Shown one piece after another: positions 35,656-47,055 of a DNA stretch of 64,000 nt. This DNA is from Glandiceps talaboti (Eukaryota; Hemichordata; Enteropneusta; Spengelidae). Position 1 is the stretch's first letter; each line of letters begins with the position of its first letter. Location of the stretch: positions 14,998,221 through 15,062,220 of the forward strand of contig NC_135571.1 in assembly GCF_964340395.1 (NCBI RefSeq), read 5' to 3'. The notes below the pieces were generated by a model that was not told the origin of the DNA, did no database searches, and saw nothing but the letters and a program-made list of their open reading frames with translations. Both the position numbers and the translations under genes were made by a program.

Positions 35656-36363
35656 TATAACTTGATATTTAATACACACCCTCAGACAACTTCTAAAGCA
35701 AAAGAAACAATTACATAGGTGCCATATGCACAATGGAGATGTAGAACTTGTCAAGTTGAAATGTTGATTATCAGTTAGAAAATAAACAATTACAGCCATT
35801 AAAATCAAGTCCATGTGCACTTTTTTCATTGGAAGCCTGTTTTTACAGCACTGTGAAAGAATAGCAATGCTTATCAGTGTTCAATGTGATTGGCCAAAGG
35901 ATCCAACTGTGTTTATTGCGTCTCTGTTATTGTTAGTCTCTACAATGTGTCTAAACATAACGACGTCCCATGAGTGAAACACATAGATCGGCCCTGGCTT
36001 AGCATTCTGTTTGGGGAATGGGGATTACACAGTGTCCCCAACGGCTGATCTGTCACGCTATGAAACAACAAGCCTATATCAGGGATGCAAGCTGTGTTTA
36101 TAAGTTTTTCGACAAAATTGCGGATGCATGTTCAAAAGATACTCATATAGCATTCTACTTAATCAAGTATAGTTACCCATTGCTTGTAATTGGCAGTAAG
36201 ACAGTCACGTGACTTATAAACGATCCGATGATGTAATTTATTATGTGTATAAAAAAGTCGAAGGCGTCCCTTGTATGCAATCTATTGTTCTAACAATATC
36301 AGAAGACAGCAGGTATGTATTTGATAATAACCTTACACTGCAATAGTCTAATTGAGATTAATG
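35656..36363. other. Unique stretch in gene B intron with promoter-like sequence
   Basis: Plus strand: gtataaaaaag near 36248, then about 60 bp later gacagcag/gtatgt near 36311, i.e. a TATA box, short leader and splice donor arrangement. An adjacent 64-codon frame (36018-36212) is not convincing. Function is only suggested. Confidence 0.3.
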
Positions 36364-36650
36364 TCAATATTTTCACCAAATAAAGGGCTCATAAACTCAG
36401 TTTGTAATATTTTCACCAAGTAAAGGGCTCACAAACTCAGTTTGTAATATTTTCACCAAGTAAAGGGCTCACAAACTCAGTTTGTAATATTTTCACCAAG
36501 TAAAGGGCTCACAAACTCAGTTTGTAATATTTTCACCAAGTAAAGGGCTCACAAATTCAGTTTGTAATATTTTCACCAAGTAAAGGGCTCATAAACTCAG
36601 TTTGTAATATTTTCACCAAGTAAAGGGCTCATAAACTCAGTTTGTAGTAC
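36364..36650. repeat. 40-bp minisatellite, 7 copies
   Basis: Unit taatattttcaccaagtaaa plus gggctcacaaactcagtttg. Ends about 50 bp beyond the donor of the gene B micro-exon. Confidence 0.95.
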
Positions 36651-36697
36651 TTTAAGGTCTACCTATACACACTAAGAAATGGTTGAAATGTTATTAC

Positions 36698-36729
36698 CTG
36701 TTTGGTTCGACTCTGTGGAATGACTGGGG
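36698..36729 (-). CDS. Gene B 32-nt micro-exon
   Basis: Acceptor cttatttcaacag and donor CAG/gtaata flank 32 nt. Two bases complete the codon begun at 40131 (G plus CC gives Ala), then PVIPQSRTKQ ends in phase 0, exactly what the next exon (30849) needs. The micro-exon is credible because both phases fit independently found neighbours. Its acceptor pyrimidine tract is partly formed by the adjacent 32-bp minisatellite. Confidence 0.75.
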
Positions 36730-36739
36730 CTGTTGAAAT

Positions 36740-38988
36740 AAGATAAACACCATGTAATACCGTAAGTTAATGAGACAAACATCATGTAATACCGTAAGTT
36801 AATGAGATAAACGCCATGTAATACCGTAAGTTAATGAGATAAACGCCATGTAATACCGTAAGTTAATTAGATAAACGCCATGTAATACCGTAAGTTAATG
36901 AGATAAACGCCATGTAATACCGTAAGTTAATTAGATAAATGCCATGTAATACCGTAAGTTAATAAGATAAACACCATGTAATACCGTAAGTTAATAACAT
37001 AAACACCATGTAATACCGTAAGTTAATGAGATAAACACCGTGTAATACCGTAAGTTAATGAGATAAACGCCGTGTAATACCGTAAGTTAATGAGATAAAC
37101 GCCATGTAATACCGTAAGTTAATGAGATAAACGCCATGTAATACCGTAAGTTGATAAGATAAACGTCATGTAATACCGTAAGTTAATGAGATAAACACCG
37201 TGTAATACCGTAAGTTAATGAGATAAACACCGTGTAATACCGTAAGTTAATGAGATAAAGACCATGTAATACCGTAAGTTAATGAGATAAAGACCATGTA
37301 ATACCGTAAGTTAATGAGATAAACGCCATGTAATACCGTAAGTTAATGAGATAAACACCATGTAATACCGTAAGTTAATGAGATAAAGACCATGTAATAC
37401 CGTAAGTTAATGAGATAAAGACCATGTAACACCGTAAGTTAATGAGATAAACACCGTGTAATACCGTAAGTTAATGAGATAAAGACCATGTAATACCGTA
37501 AGTTAATGAGATAAAGACCATGTAACACCGTAAGTTAATGAGATAAACACCGTGTAATACCGTAAGTTAATGAGATAAAGACCATGTAATACCGTAAGTT
37601 AATGAGATAAAGACCATGTAACACCGTAAGTTAATGAGATAAACACCGTGTAATACCGTAAGTTAATGAGATAAACGCCATGTAATACCGTAAGTTAATG
37701 AGATAAACGCCATGTAATACCGTAAGTTAATGAGATAAACGCCATGTAATACCGTAAGTTAATGAGATAAACGCTATGTAATACCGTAAGTTAATAAGAT
37801 AAACACCGTGTAATACCGTAAGTTAATGAGACAAACATCATGTAATACCATAAGTTAATGAGATAAACGCCATGTAATACCGTAAGTTAATGAGATAAAC
37901 GCCATGTAATACCGTAAGTTAATTAGATAAACGCCATGTAATACCGTAAGTTAATAAGATAAACACCATGTAATACCGTAAGTTAATAAGAGAAACACCA
38001 TGTAATACCGTAAGTTAATAAGATAAACATCATGTAATACCGTACGTTAAAAAGATAAACACCGTGTAATACCGTAGGTTAATGAGATAAACACCATGTA
38101 ATACCGTAAGTTAATGAGATAAACACCGTGTAATACCGTAAGTTAATAAGATAAACACCGTGTAATACCGTAAGTTAATGAGATAAACACCATGTAATAC
38201 CGTAAGTTAATAAGATAAACACCGTGTAATACCGTAAGTTAATGAGATAAACACCATGTAATACCGTAAGTTAATAAGATAAACACCATGTAATACCGTA
38301 AGTTAATGATATAAACACCGTGTAATACCGTAAGTTAATGATATAAACACCGTGTAATACCGTAAGTTAATAAGATAAACACCATGTAATACCGTAAGTT
38401 AATAACATAAACACCATGTAATACCGTAAGTTAATGAGATAAACATTATGTAATACCGTAAGTTAATGAGATAAACGCCGTGTAATACCGTAAGTTAATG
38501 AGATAAACGCCGTGTAATACCGTAAGTTAATAAGATAAACACCATGTAATACCGTAAGTTAATAAGATAAACACCATGTAATACCGTAAGTTAATGAGAT
38601 AAACATTATGTAATACCGTAAGTTAATGAGATAAACGCCATGTAATACCGTAAGTTAATGAGATAAACGCCATGTAATACCGTAAGTTAATAAGATAAAC
38701 ATCATGAAACACCGTAAGTTAATGAGATAAACACCATGTAACACCGTAAGTTAATGGGATAAACGCCATGTAATACCGTAAGTTAATGAGATAAACGCTA
38801 TGTAACACCGTAAGTTAATGGGATAAACGCCATGTAATACCGTAAGTTAATGAGATAAACGCTATGTAATACCGTAAGTTAATAAGAGAAACACCATGTA
38901 ATACCGTAAGTTAATGAGATAAACGCCATGTAATACCGTACGTTAAAAAGATAAATACCATGTAATACCGTAAGTTAATAAGATAAAC
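36740..38988. repeat. 32-bp minisatellite, about 70 copies (2.25 kb)
   Basis: Unit aagttaatgagataaacgcc plus atgtaataccgt. Variants are acc/gcc, atg/gtg, gag/aag/tag, and aaagacc. A 96-bp (3-unit) higher-order repeat is seen with accatgtaac at 37421, 37517 and 37613. Fills most of a gene B intron, starting about 6 bp from the acceptor AG of the micro-exon. Confidence 0.95.
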
Positions 38989-39840
38989 TTAGAAAATTCA
39001 AATTAGTGGAGGGGTCACATTTACTTTGACTCTTTTTTATCTAACTTTGCATTAGTTTGTTATTTGGGCATTATCTCACCATTGCCACTGGCTCCAAATC
39101 CTACTGCTACCACATCCCACCACTGCCACCATTGTAAAATACCATAATAATCCCATTAACTTGGCCAGATTTGAATCCTTACATTTTGTTTGTGGTCGAA
39201 TTACTTGAATTATCAAAATTAATTTGCAATTTTGCCAGTCGAATTGTAAGACGTGACTGAGTCAAACATTCTAATCAGTTTTCATCCGCCAATTGTCTTT
39301 TAAGTGTATTTGTTTTTATATAGGATTCATAAAAATAAAACTACAATGGTCAAAGTAAAAAAGAAAAATAAATACATCGGATTTGTTGTTGTCAAACTGC
39401 TAGGATTGGAAAAATAATTACATTTCTAAGACTCTGTGAGTGGTGTGAGTGGTGTGTGAGTGGTCAGAATGTGAACATATTGGAGTATTTACATTGTTGA
39501 ATTAACATTCATAAAAGAGAATCGAAGGTAACAGAGTAGTCGAATTGACAGGTTTATTACGGTAATATCATAACACATCGGTGAATTAAATACAGTAAAT
39601 TAACTGTTAGTTGTGGTATGAGGAGAGGAGCAGGACTCACAGTAGTAAATGGTGAACAGCGTTGCAAGATATTGGGATAATGTGGTGGAGTTGAAATGTC
39701 GACATCAGTCCTGATGTTGTCAGTTGTGTGCTCATCTAGTCTTTGAGAGTTCTGGCCTTCAGCTCAGCCAAATATTTCCAAACACAGGCATTGATTTAAT
39801 GCAAACACAAACTCACTGTGGTGGTATTATCAATGTGATG
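38989..39840. other. Unique part of gene B intron
   Basis: No exon with splice support; short gagtggtgtgag repeats near 39435-39465. Nothing else recognised. Confidence 0.45.
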
Positions 39841-39844
39841 GGAT

Positions 39845-39912
39845 CTTACCACAGGATTAGAACCCAGGACCTCATGACTGATAATCTTGCGCACTAACAA
39901 CTAAAGCCACAC
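39845..39912 (-). mobile_element. tRNA-derived SINE head or degenerate tRNA-like sequence
   Basis: Minus strand reads gtgtggctttagttgttag, then gcgcaag, then gaggtcctgggttctaatcc. The ggttctaatcc matches an RNA polymerase III B box; the upstream tggctttagttg resembles an A box. The cloverleaf does not close properly and no clean anticodon stem is visible, so it is not called as a working tRNA. Confidence 0.45.
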
Positions 39913-39944
39913 GGAGACATTAAAGATGTTTTAATTGAAATATT

Positions 39945-40085
39945 TGCACAGGGGAGGGTCATTTTTAGAATAAGGGTAACTGAGGGCCCCTCGATGGTCA
40001 TTTTTATCACAACGGCCTGGGGTGTCACATTTTATGCAAGAGTGAGGACTTGATCCCCCACCCCCCCTGTCCTCGTCCCCTTGCA
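39945..40085. repeat. Dispersed repeat family D2, diverged copy
   Basis: Repeats ggtcattttta / gtgtcacattttatgc with poly-C runs; related to gggtcacattttacaa at 45295-45425. Confidence 0.45.
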
Positions 40086-40130
40086 ATTATTGATGGAAGC
40101 TCCCTTAATCCACACTGTTTTAATACTTAC

Positions 40131-40237
40131 CGTCAAATTCTGTTCTCTCTGGATCGATGCGCGGGAACACTTCAAACTTCGATACATGTGTTTTATAACG
40201 GTGGTGTTGTGGCCACAAAGCGTTGATTCTAACGAGT
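40131..40237 (-). CDS. Gene B exon, 107 nt
   Basis: Acceptor gttttcatctatag and strong donor GACG/gtaagt. One base completes a glycine codon begun at 41085; then LVRINALWPQHHRYKTHV, SKFEVFPRIDPERTEFD and one base of the next codon (phase 1). Dense in aromatic and basic residues with no low complexity, which argues for a structured conserved segment. The 26-bp array starts 22 bp from the acceptor. Confidence 0.8.
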
Positions 40238-40258
40238 CTATAGATGAAAACACAAGTT

Positions 40259-40562
40259 AAACGTATAAATGTACAGTGGACACGTTGAACATAAATGTAC
40301 AGTGGACACGTTGAACATAAATGTACAGTGGACACGTTGAACATAAATGTACAGTGGACACATTGAACATATAAATGTACAGTGGACACGTTGAACATAA
40401 ATGTACAGTGGACACGTTAAACATAAATGTACAGTGGACACGTTGAACATAAATGTACAGTGGACACGTTGAACATAAATGTACAGTGGACACGTTGAAC
40501 ATAAATGTACAGTGGACACGGTGAACATAAATGTACAGTGGACACGTTGAACATAAATGTAT
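40259..40562. repeat. 26-bp minisatellite, about 12 copies
   Basis: Unit acataaatgtacagtggaca plus cgttga, with a few variants (cattga, cgttaa, cggtga). Lies directly upstream (minus sense) of the acceptor at 40238. Confidence 0.95.
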
Positions 40563-40805
40563 ATCATAGTACATCCCAAGTCACATTCCAAAAGCTAAAA
40601 GGTACACGTGACTCAGTCATAATGATGCACACAAAAGAATATTTCACAAATCAGCCTTCCAAATTAAAACAATAGTTTCACCATTCCACAATATAATGAT
40701 TATTGAACAACTGTTATTGTTGTAATAAAAAACTTACAAAGACATTAATTTTACTAGTACAGTCAGTGTCATATGTATGACAGTTTATCTGAGCAACCCC
40801 TGCCA

Positions 40806-40995
40806 CTTTCCACACACACATAACACGCGCGCATTCACGTACGCACACATACATGCACACACACACACGTAGCACACACATACACACAATATATACACAC
40901 ACACACACACATATATATACATACACACATACACATAGTACACACACACACACACACACATACACACACACACACACACACACATAGTACACACA
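40806..40995. repeat. (CA)n-rich microsatellite
   Basis: Interrupted dinucleotide tract with cgcgcgcattcacgtacgc at its left. Within the gene B intron 40238-41084. Confidence 0.9.
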
Positions 40996-41084
40996 CTCCC
41001 CCACCCCGCTTGCATTATACACTTTATCGCATAAACAGTTTGTTTGCGTAATGCAACGTCACCTGTTGCAATTTTAGTACTTAC

Positions 41085-41117
41085 CCAGTCAGCTCCGTGT
41101 GCAGTGGTGGAGGAAGT
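41085..41117 (-). CDS. Gene B 33-nt micro-exon
   Basis: Acceptor cattgttgtttcag and consensus donor CTGG/gtaagt. In the gene frame one base completes an isoleucine codon from 43325; then LPPPLHTELT, with GG passing to the next exon for glycine. Phase 2 in and phase 2 out match both neighbours. The proline-rich link leads into LVRINALWP. Confidence 0.75.
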
Positions 41118-41214
41118 CTGAAACAACAATGACACAATTAAACAAGAAAAAATAGTATATATTCAACAATATTTAAATTCCAGGAGTTCATTTCAATACA
41201 GTAGACCCTATGGC

Positions 41215-42610
41215 GTCAAAATATTATTACTTCAAGTGTATGTAACAAGTATTACATTATATGTATGATAATAGTATTACTCCATGTGTTCGTAACAAGT
41301 TTTACATTATATGTATGATAATAGTATTACTACATGTGTATGTAACAAGTATTACATTATATGTATGATAATAGTATTACTACATGTGTATGTAACAAGT
41401 ATTACATTATATGTATGATAATAGTATTACTTTATGTGTACGTAACAAGTATTACATTATATGTATGATAATAGTATTACTACATGTGTACGTAACAAGT
41501 ATTACATTATATGTATGATAATAGTATTACTTTATGTGTACGTAACAAGTATTACATTATATGTATGATAATAGTATTACTACAGGTGTACGTAACAAGT
41601 ATTACATTATATGTATGATAATAGTATTACTTCATGTGTACGTAACAAGTATTACATTATATGTATGATAATAGTATTACTTTATGTGTACGTAACAAGT
41701 ATTACATTATATGTACGATAATAGTATTACTTTATGTGTACGTAACAAGTATTACATTATATGTACGATAATAGTATTACTTTATGTGTACGTAACAAGT
41801 ATTACATTATATGTACGATAATAGTATTACTACATGTGTACGTAACAAGTATTACATTATATGTACGATAATAGTATTACTTTATGTGTACGTAACAAGT
41901 ATTACATTATATGTACGATAATAGTATTACTACATGTGTACGTAACAAGTATTACATTATATGTACGATAATAGTATTACTACATGTGTACGTAACAAGT
42001 ATTACATTATACATATGATAATAGTATTACTTCATGTGTACGTAACAAGTATTACATTATATGTATGATAATAGTATTACTACATGTGTACGTAACAAGT
42101 ATTACATTATATGTATGATAATAGTATTACTTTATGTGTACGTAACAAGTATTACATTATATGTATGATAATAGTATTACTTCATGTGTACGTAACAAGT
42201 ATTACATTATATGTACGATAATAGTATTACTACATGTGTACGTAACAAGTATTACATTATATGTATGATAATAGTATTACTTCATGTGTACGTAACAAGT
42301 ATTACATTATATGTATGATAATAGTATTACTCCATGTGTACGTAACAAGTATTACATTATATGTATGATAATAGTATTACTTCATGTGTACGTAACAAGT
42401 ATTACATTATATGTATGATAATAGTATTACTCCATGTGTATGTAACAAGTATTACATTATATATATGATAATAGTATTACTACATGTGTACGTAACAAGT
42501 ATTACATTATATGTATGATAATAGTATTACTTCATGTGTACGTAACAAGTATTACATTATATGTATGATAATAGTATTACTCCATGTGTACGTAACAAGT
42601 ATTACATTAT
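41215..42610. repeat. 50-bp minisatellite, about 28 copies
   Basis: Unit cgtaacaagtattacattat plus atgtatgataatagtattactacatgtgta. A tgtacgata variant is clustered at about 41700-42000, showing block-wise spread. Occupies most of the gene B intron 41118-43324. Confidence 0.95.
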
Positions 42611-43324
42611 GATAATAGCTAAGTGTCGGTCGCGATCGATCGATCTCTATAATACATTTATCTATTGATGTACGTACAGGTCGACCGTTTCACAATAAAT
42701 GTTTAACGTTGCGCCAGGCTGCAAAAAATGGAAAGTTCCGTACGAGGTTAAAAGAAATCGTCCTAGGTAGTTCAGGAAATAAGTTACTGAATAATTCTCA
42801 TTTATTTCAATATCTCTGTAGGTAATATAGCTATACAGTTGTATAATAATGTATTGACTCGCGAGTAAAATTGGGGTACTGAAGACAATTTTCAAGTACT
42901 CTATGACTTTCGATAAAGTGTATGGTTTGAAATGTTATGTCACTAAGTGGTTATTTTTTTTAAAAGGTGCTCACTGTGGGAGAGGGGACACTACCTATCA
43001 TGGGGGGGGGGGAATGCTGTTTCTGCCTTGAATCAAGATTGGAAGAGAAAACCCTGCTGGCTAAGAAGTATCTCTAAGTATAGGTTACAGCCCAATTGCC
43101 AATGAGACCTTTGTCGCAAAGCCCACATCTACTTGTCAAGAAATTTCTCATATGTATGGTATGGACGTGACGCTGACGTGTACATATACTGTACATCTCT
43201 GAAGTGGAGCATGGTGGGGGGGGGGGGCACTGTAAAATTACACACTATTAGATATAAACAACGTACTGCTAATACAACTATTATCGTGACTATTCTTAAA
43301 TACTAATTAATGTGCTTCACTTAC
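42611..43324. other. Unique part of gene B intron
   Basis: Starts cggtcgcgatcgatcgatc and contains two poly-G runs (about 43000 and 43215) like the D2 family. A 77-codon minus frame at 42662-42895 is not protein-like. Confidence 0.45.
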
Positions 43325-43377
43325 ATTTGGTCATTAATTCGGCATTCACTAAGCTTCAGTGACGTCACATAGTAGGG
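43325..43377 (-). CDS. Gene B exon, 53 nt
   Basis: Acceptor agactgatcttcag and donor AAAT/gtaagt. Phase 0 start: PYYVTSLKLSECRINDQ then AT, completed to isoleucine by the next exon at 41117. The other two frames contain stops. The exon to its 5' side must end in phase 0, which the exon at 50205-50366 does not, so one exon between them is missing. Confidence 0.7.
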
Positions 43378-43715
43378 CTGAAGATCAGTCTGACTAAAGA
43401 CAAAATGTCATTTTGTGTCAAGAGTGCGATTATTATACAACTAAGATTTAACATTTCTCAATCTCCGTATATTTCACATTTCTCAATATCCATATATTCC
43501 AACTGGACTCTGCATTCATTATATCCCTATTATTTGTAATTCATTCATTTTAATGTTGTACTTGATCAGATGTAGGTGATCATACCCTATCAATTTATTG
43601 AAAAATGAGCTAATTGTTGGTCGACTCTTTACTCACAGACATCATGAATTAATTGTTGATTCTTTACTCACAGACATCAAGTCAGTGTACACTGTAACAT
43701 CAGCCGGACTAGTTA

Positions 43716-43870
43716 TGGAGTGTACAGATTTTACTGGGGGGCATCAATTTTTACCAGGAAAAATTAAGGGGGGGGGGGGGTTGCACAAAAAAAATAACGG
43801 TATTGGGGGGGGGGGGTATGGAAAAACTCACATTCTTTTTAACCACTTGAAAGTAACCTGCCCTGGAAAA
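43716..43870 (+). repeat. Dispersed repeat family D2, G-tract copy
   Basis: agattttactggggggcatc, accaggaaaaattaag and long G runs: the reverse complement layout of 27462-27600. Confidence 0.55.
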
Positions 43871-43910
43871 TGTGCTGGAATTGTTTCTTCACTATTATTA
43901 AAAGTATTTG

Positions 43911-43995
43911 TGCACATATTGTCAGTTACAATAATACTTGCACACATTGTCAGTTACAATAATACTTGCACACATTGTCAGTTACAATAATACCT
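43911..43995. repeat. 28-bp repeat, 3 copies
   Basis: Unit tgcacacattgtcagttaca plus ataatact. Confidence 0.9.
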
Positions 43996-44130
43996 ATTAT
44001 TACACTAGTGTCAGAGTCACTACTGTCTGTTTCTGTTCCATCAGTGATGTCAGTTATAATTTCAGTTGGGGTCATTTTTAGCTCAACTGAACTGATATTG
44101 ACGGTTCAGTACTGCTATTGGCATGGCAAA

Positions 44131-44131
44131 G

Positions 44132-44203
<72 letters not shown>

Positions 44204-44398
44204 CGTCCGTCTGCATGTCGGTCTACATGTCTGTCTGTCTGTCTGTATGTCTGTCTGTCCGTTTGTATGCATGTCTATCTACATGTCTGTCCGTCTGTCT
44301 GTCCGTCTGCATGTCTGTCTGTCTGTCTGTCTGTCCGTCCGTCCGTCCGTCCGTCCGTCCGTATGTCTGTCTGTCTATCTATCTATCTATCTGTCTGC

Positions 44399-44444
<46 letters not shown>

Positions 44445-44505
44445 CCTGCATGTCTGTCTGTCTGTATATATGTATGTCCGTCCATCTGCCTGTCTGTCTG
44501 CATGG

Positions 44506-44540
<35 letters not shown>

Positions 44541-44654
44541 GATGTCTGGATGTCTGGATGTCTGTCTGCATGTCTGTCTGTCTGTCTGTCTGTCTGTATA
44601 TATGTATGTCCGTCCATCTGTCTGTCTATCTGGATGTCTGGATTTCTGTCTGAC

Positions 44655-44707
<53 letters not shown>

Positions 44708-44713
44708 GGATGT

Positions 44714-44756
<43 letters not shown>
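44131..44756. repeat. (TCTG)n compound microsatellite ending in (TG)n
   Basis: Tetranucleotide tract interrupted by ccgt, tatc, gcatg and ggatg blocks; the tail 44710-44756 is (TG)n. Gives spurious CLSV and DRQT frames. Confidence 0.95.
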
Positions 44757-44758
<2 letters not shown>

Positions 44759-44869
44759 CAACAATATGCAATACAAACAGCATTCAGTCACAAAGAACAT
44801 TTGATTGTAAACATGATGACTTTCCTTGTGAAAAAAAGATACTTCAACTTCTAGTATAATTTAGGATCC

Positions 44870-45290
44870 GATGAAGTTAATAAAGTCAACAAGTTGGATG
44901 AGCCTAAACAAGTTACAGCTTAATGACGGGAAAACTGAAATACTGCACATTCGTTCAAGATTCGACCGCTCGTCTTCCACTATTAAAAGTATACATGTTG
45001 GATCAAGCACAATTCAACCGTCTACCTCCGCTCACAACATCGGGTTTACATCCGATACCATACACGATTTTCAGCGACACATTATTCGAACATTCAGGAA
45101 TATTTATCTACTTGTACCTCGTATTGGTTTCATCCGGATATACCTCTCTCAAGATGCCTGCAAGAAACTTGTATACTCTACCATCTCCTCACAACTAGAC
45201 TATGTCAATGCCCTCTTGTTTGGACTACTACATGCATACATCAGTCTTTTGCAAAGAGCACAGAACTCAGTCACCCGACTTAGGGAACTT
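44870..45290 (+). pseudogene. LINE reverse transcriptase C-terminal fragment
   Basis: Translation WMSLNKLQLNDGKTEILHIR then HNIGFTSDTI, IYLSQDACKKLVYSTISSQL, DYVNALLFGL, ISLLQRAQNSVTRL. This is the thumb and post-YADD region of CR1/L2-clade reverse transcriptases (WM..NKLQLN..KTE; LDY.NALL.GL; LQ..QN...RL). It lacks the catalytic palm, has odd substitutions (LGV replaced by IGF) and is cut at about 45290 by a D2 repeat. Confidence 0.75.
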
Positions 45291-45294
45291 TCAA

Positions 45295-45425
45295 TATTTA
45301 CAAGGGGAAGGCCGGAGGAATCGGGGATGGGTCACATTTTACAAACCTGTTCTTGGGGAGAGTCATATCTTGCATTATAATAGTCGGGGAGGGTCACATT
45401 TTACAATCCGTAGTTTTGTGACCAA
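45295..45425 (+). repeat. Dispersed repeat family D2, interrupting the LINE fragment
   Basis: gggtcacattttacaa occurs twice around a gagagtcatatcttgc variant, with G-rich spacers; related to 39945-40085. Confidence 0.5.
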
Positions 45426-45618
45426 ATTGAAGATTCAATGATTGTCAATTTGTTTTGTGTGTTTTGACATGTAAAAGTGAGATGAGCACTCAAACATTTA
45501 TAAAGTACAAAAATAAAAATACATTTATTGTAAGAAATATTTTTAATAAAACGATGCATTTGTCGAGTGTACCATCTCACCTTATTACTCACACTGTCCG
45601 TGAATGTTGTTGTTAGAA

Positions 45619-45741
45619 TATGGTGGTGGTGGTGGTGGTGGCGGTGGTGGTGGTGGTGGTGGTGGTGGTGGTGGTGGCGGTGGAGGTGGTGGTGGTGGTG
45701 GTGGTGGTGGTGGTGGCGGTGGAGGAGGAGGAGGAGGAGAT
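45619..45741. repeat. (GGT)n trinucleotide repeat
   Basis: About 40 units with a few ggc and gga interruptions. Gives polyglycine, polyproline or polyhistidine frames that are not supported as genes. Confidence 0.95.
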
Positions 45742-45784
45742 GATTTGGTTTTGAATGTAATCGAGAACACGGACAGTGATACAT

Positions 45785-46007
45785 GTACAACCCTACAAGA
45801 TCTTTGCGTTCAATTCATTATACAACACCCTTGAAGGTTCCCAGAACAAAACTCAAATCATATAAAGATCGATCTTAAAGCTATACTGCTGTAATTCTGT
45901 GGAGCCAACTGCCAAACACTGTCCGCTCTGCACCGAGTATTGAGACTTAGCCAGTGAGCACCATTGATGGATACTAGGTGCTATAGAAATATATTCTTCT
46001 TCTTCCA
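45785..46007 (+). mobile_element. LINE 3' end
   Basis: Holds remains of the C-terminal reverse transcriptase tail (a WSQLPNTVRSAPS-like frame) and the 3' end caccattgatggatactagg then gtgctatagaaatat, followed by ttcttcttcttcc. A t-g-ctat-aaat hairpin-like end plus a trinucleotide tail is typical of L2/CR1-type elements. It probably belongs with the fragment at 44870. Confidence 0.6.
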
Positions 46008-46099
46008 TGTATACTCAGGTCAAAGCGGCAGTGACAACTCCACATGGTATTGTTTTTATATAAATGATATTGAATAAGCCCCTAAACAGGGGTTTGAAA

Positions 46100-47055
46100 C
46101 TGTTGTTTATGCAAAAATGCTGAAATTATTTTATTTACTATATGCAGATGATTTAGTGTTATTTAGCAGCACTCCCATTGGGTTACAGGGACTTCTTATT
46201 AGACTATTGGGTTATTGTACAAAGTGGAGACTTACAGTAAATTGATCTAAATCTAAGACTGTGGTTCTTCGTAAAGGTTGACCACTAAAGAAATCCGAAA
46301 AGTGGTTTTGGAACGGTAAACTGACTGAAGTTATTTCAAAGAAAAATTATTTAGGCGTAATGTTCTCGAGCTAAGGTATTTGGTACCAATCCCAAAACTC
46401 TATAGCTAACGAGGTCAGAACTGCACTGCACAGTCTAGAGGAAACACTGTATGAACTTAGTGGTTTAAAACCAGTCATCGCATTTCATATATTTGACTAA
46501 GATTTTACCAGTACTTTTATATGCGAGTGGTATTTGGGATACCCATTCTTCCCCTGACGTAGAAAAAGTTCATAACTTTTGTAAATTTATATTAGGTGTG
46601 AGGAGCAATGCTTCAAATTCTGCTGTTCTGGGAGAACCTAGCCGATATCTCATCCAACCATATATGGCTCAAGTACATTGTATATCCAAATTGATAACTC
46701 TACAATTGCAAGTGATTGTTACAGTTGCCAATATGATAGAGCTGAGAAAGAAGATTCCCACGTTGTGCATTATATGTTAAAACTCTATATAGGCAGTTTG
46801 GATTTATCGAGATTTGGCAAAAGCAACATACAAAAATGATGAATACTTTCTACAGAGATTGGCATTCCAATGTAAGCGTTTCACCTAAATTATGTATATA
46901 TTGTAAATTTAAAACAAATTTCATGTATGAAAAATACTTAGAATGCATATCGTTGTCTAATTTCAGAAATGCTTTATCTCATTTGAGAATATCAACGTAT
47001 GACCTAGCTATTGAAAAGGGTAGAGAACTCGGTATATCACCTAAGAATGTCAACG
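46100..47055 (+). pseudogene. Second, different LINE reverse transcriptase fragment, left part
   Basis: Translation with several stops: LLYADDLVLFSSTPIGLQGL, YCTKWRLTVN, KNYLGVMFSS, then ILPVLLYASGIWDTHS, VEKVHNFCKFILGV, and after a gap FYRDWHSNVSVSPKLCIYC, SNFRNALSHLRISTYDLAIE. YADD is the catalytic motif; IL.YASGIW and the FR.S.HDLAIE.GR block are the usual C-terminal features of this LINE type. The ORF is interrupted by the 58-bp minisatellite and resumes at about 49560. Confidence 0.75.

Noticed and set aside
36018-36212. 64-codon plus-strand frame
   Set aside because: No homology signal, poor start context, and lies in a gene B intron.
39845-39912. Functional tRNA gene
   Set aside because: The B box is good, but the acceptor and anticodon stems do not pair; a SINE head is more likely.
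42662-42895. 77-codon minus-strand frame
   Set aside because: Composition typical of translated AT-rich intron; no splice sites fitting gene B.
43985-44100. Minus-strand acidic frame (TDGTETDSSDSDTSVIIG)
   Set aside because: Only about 40 codons, next to a short tandem repeat, and candidate splice sites do not fit the gene B phase.
45585-45834. Polyproline, polyhistidine and polyglycine frames
   Set aside because: (GGT)n microsatellite without splice or start support.
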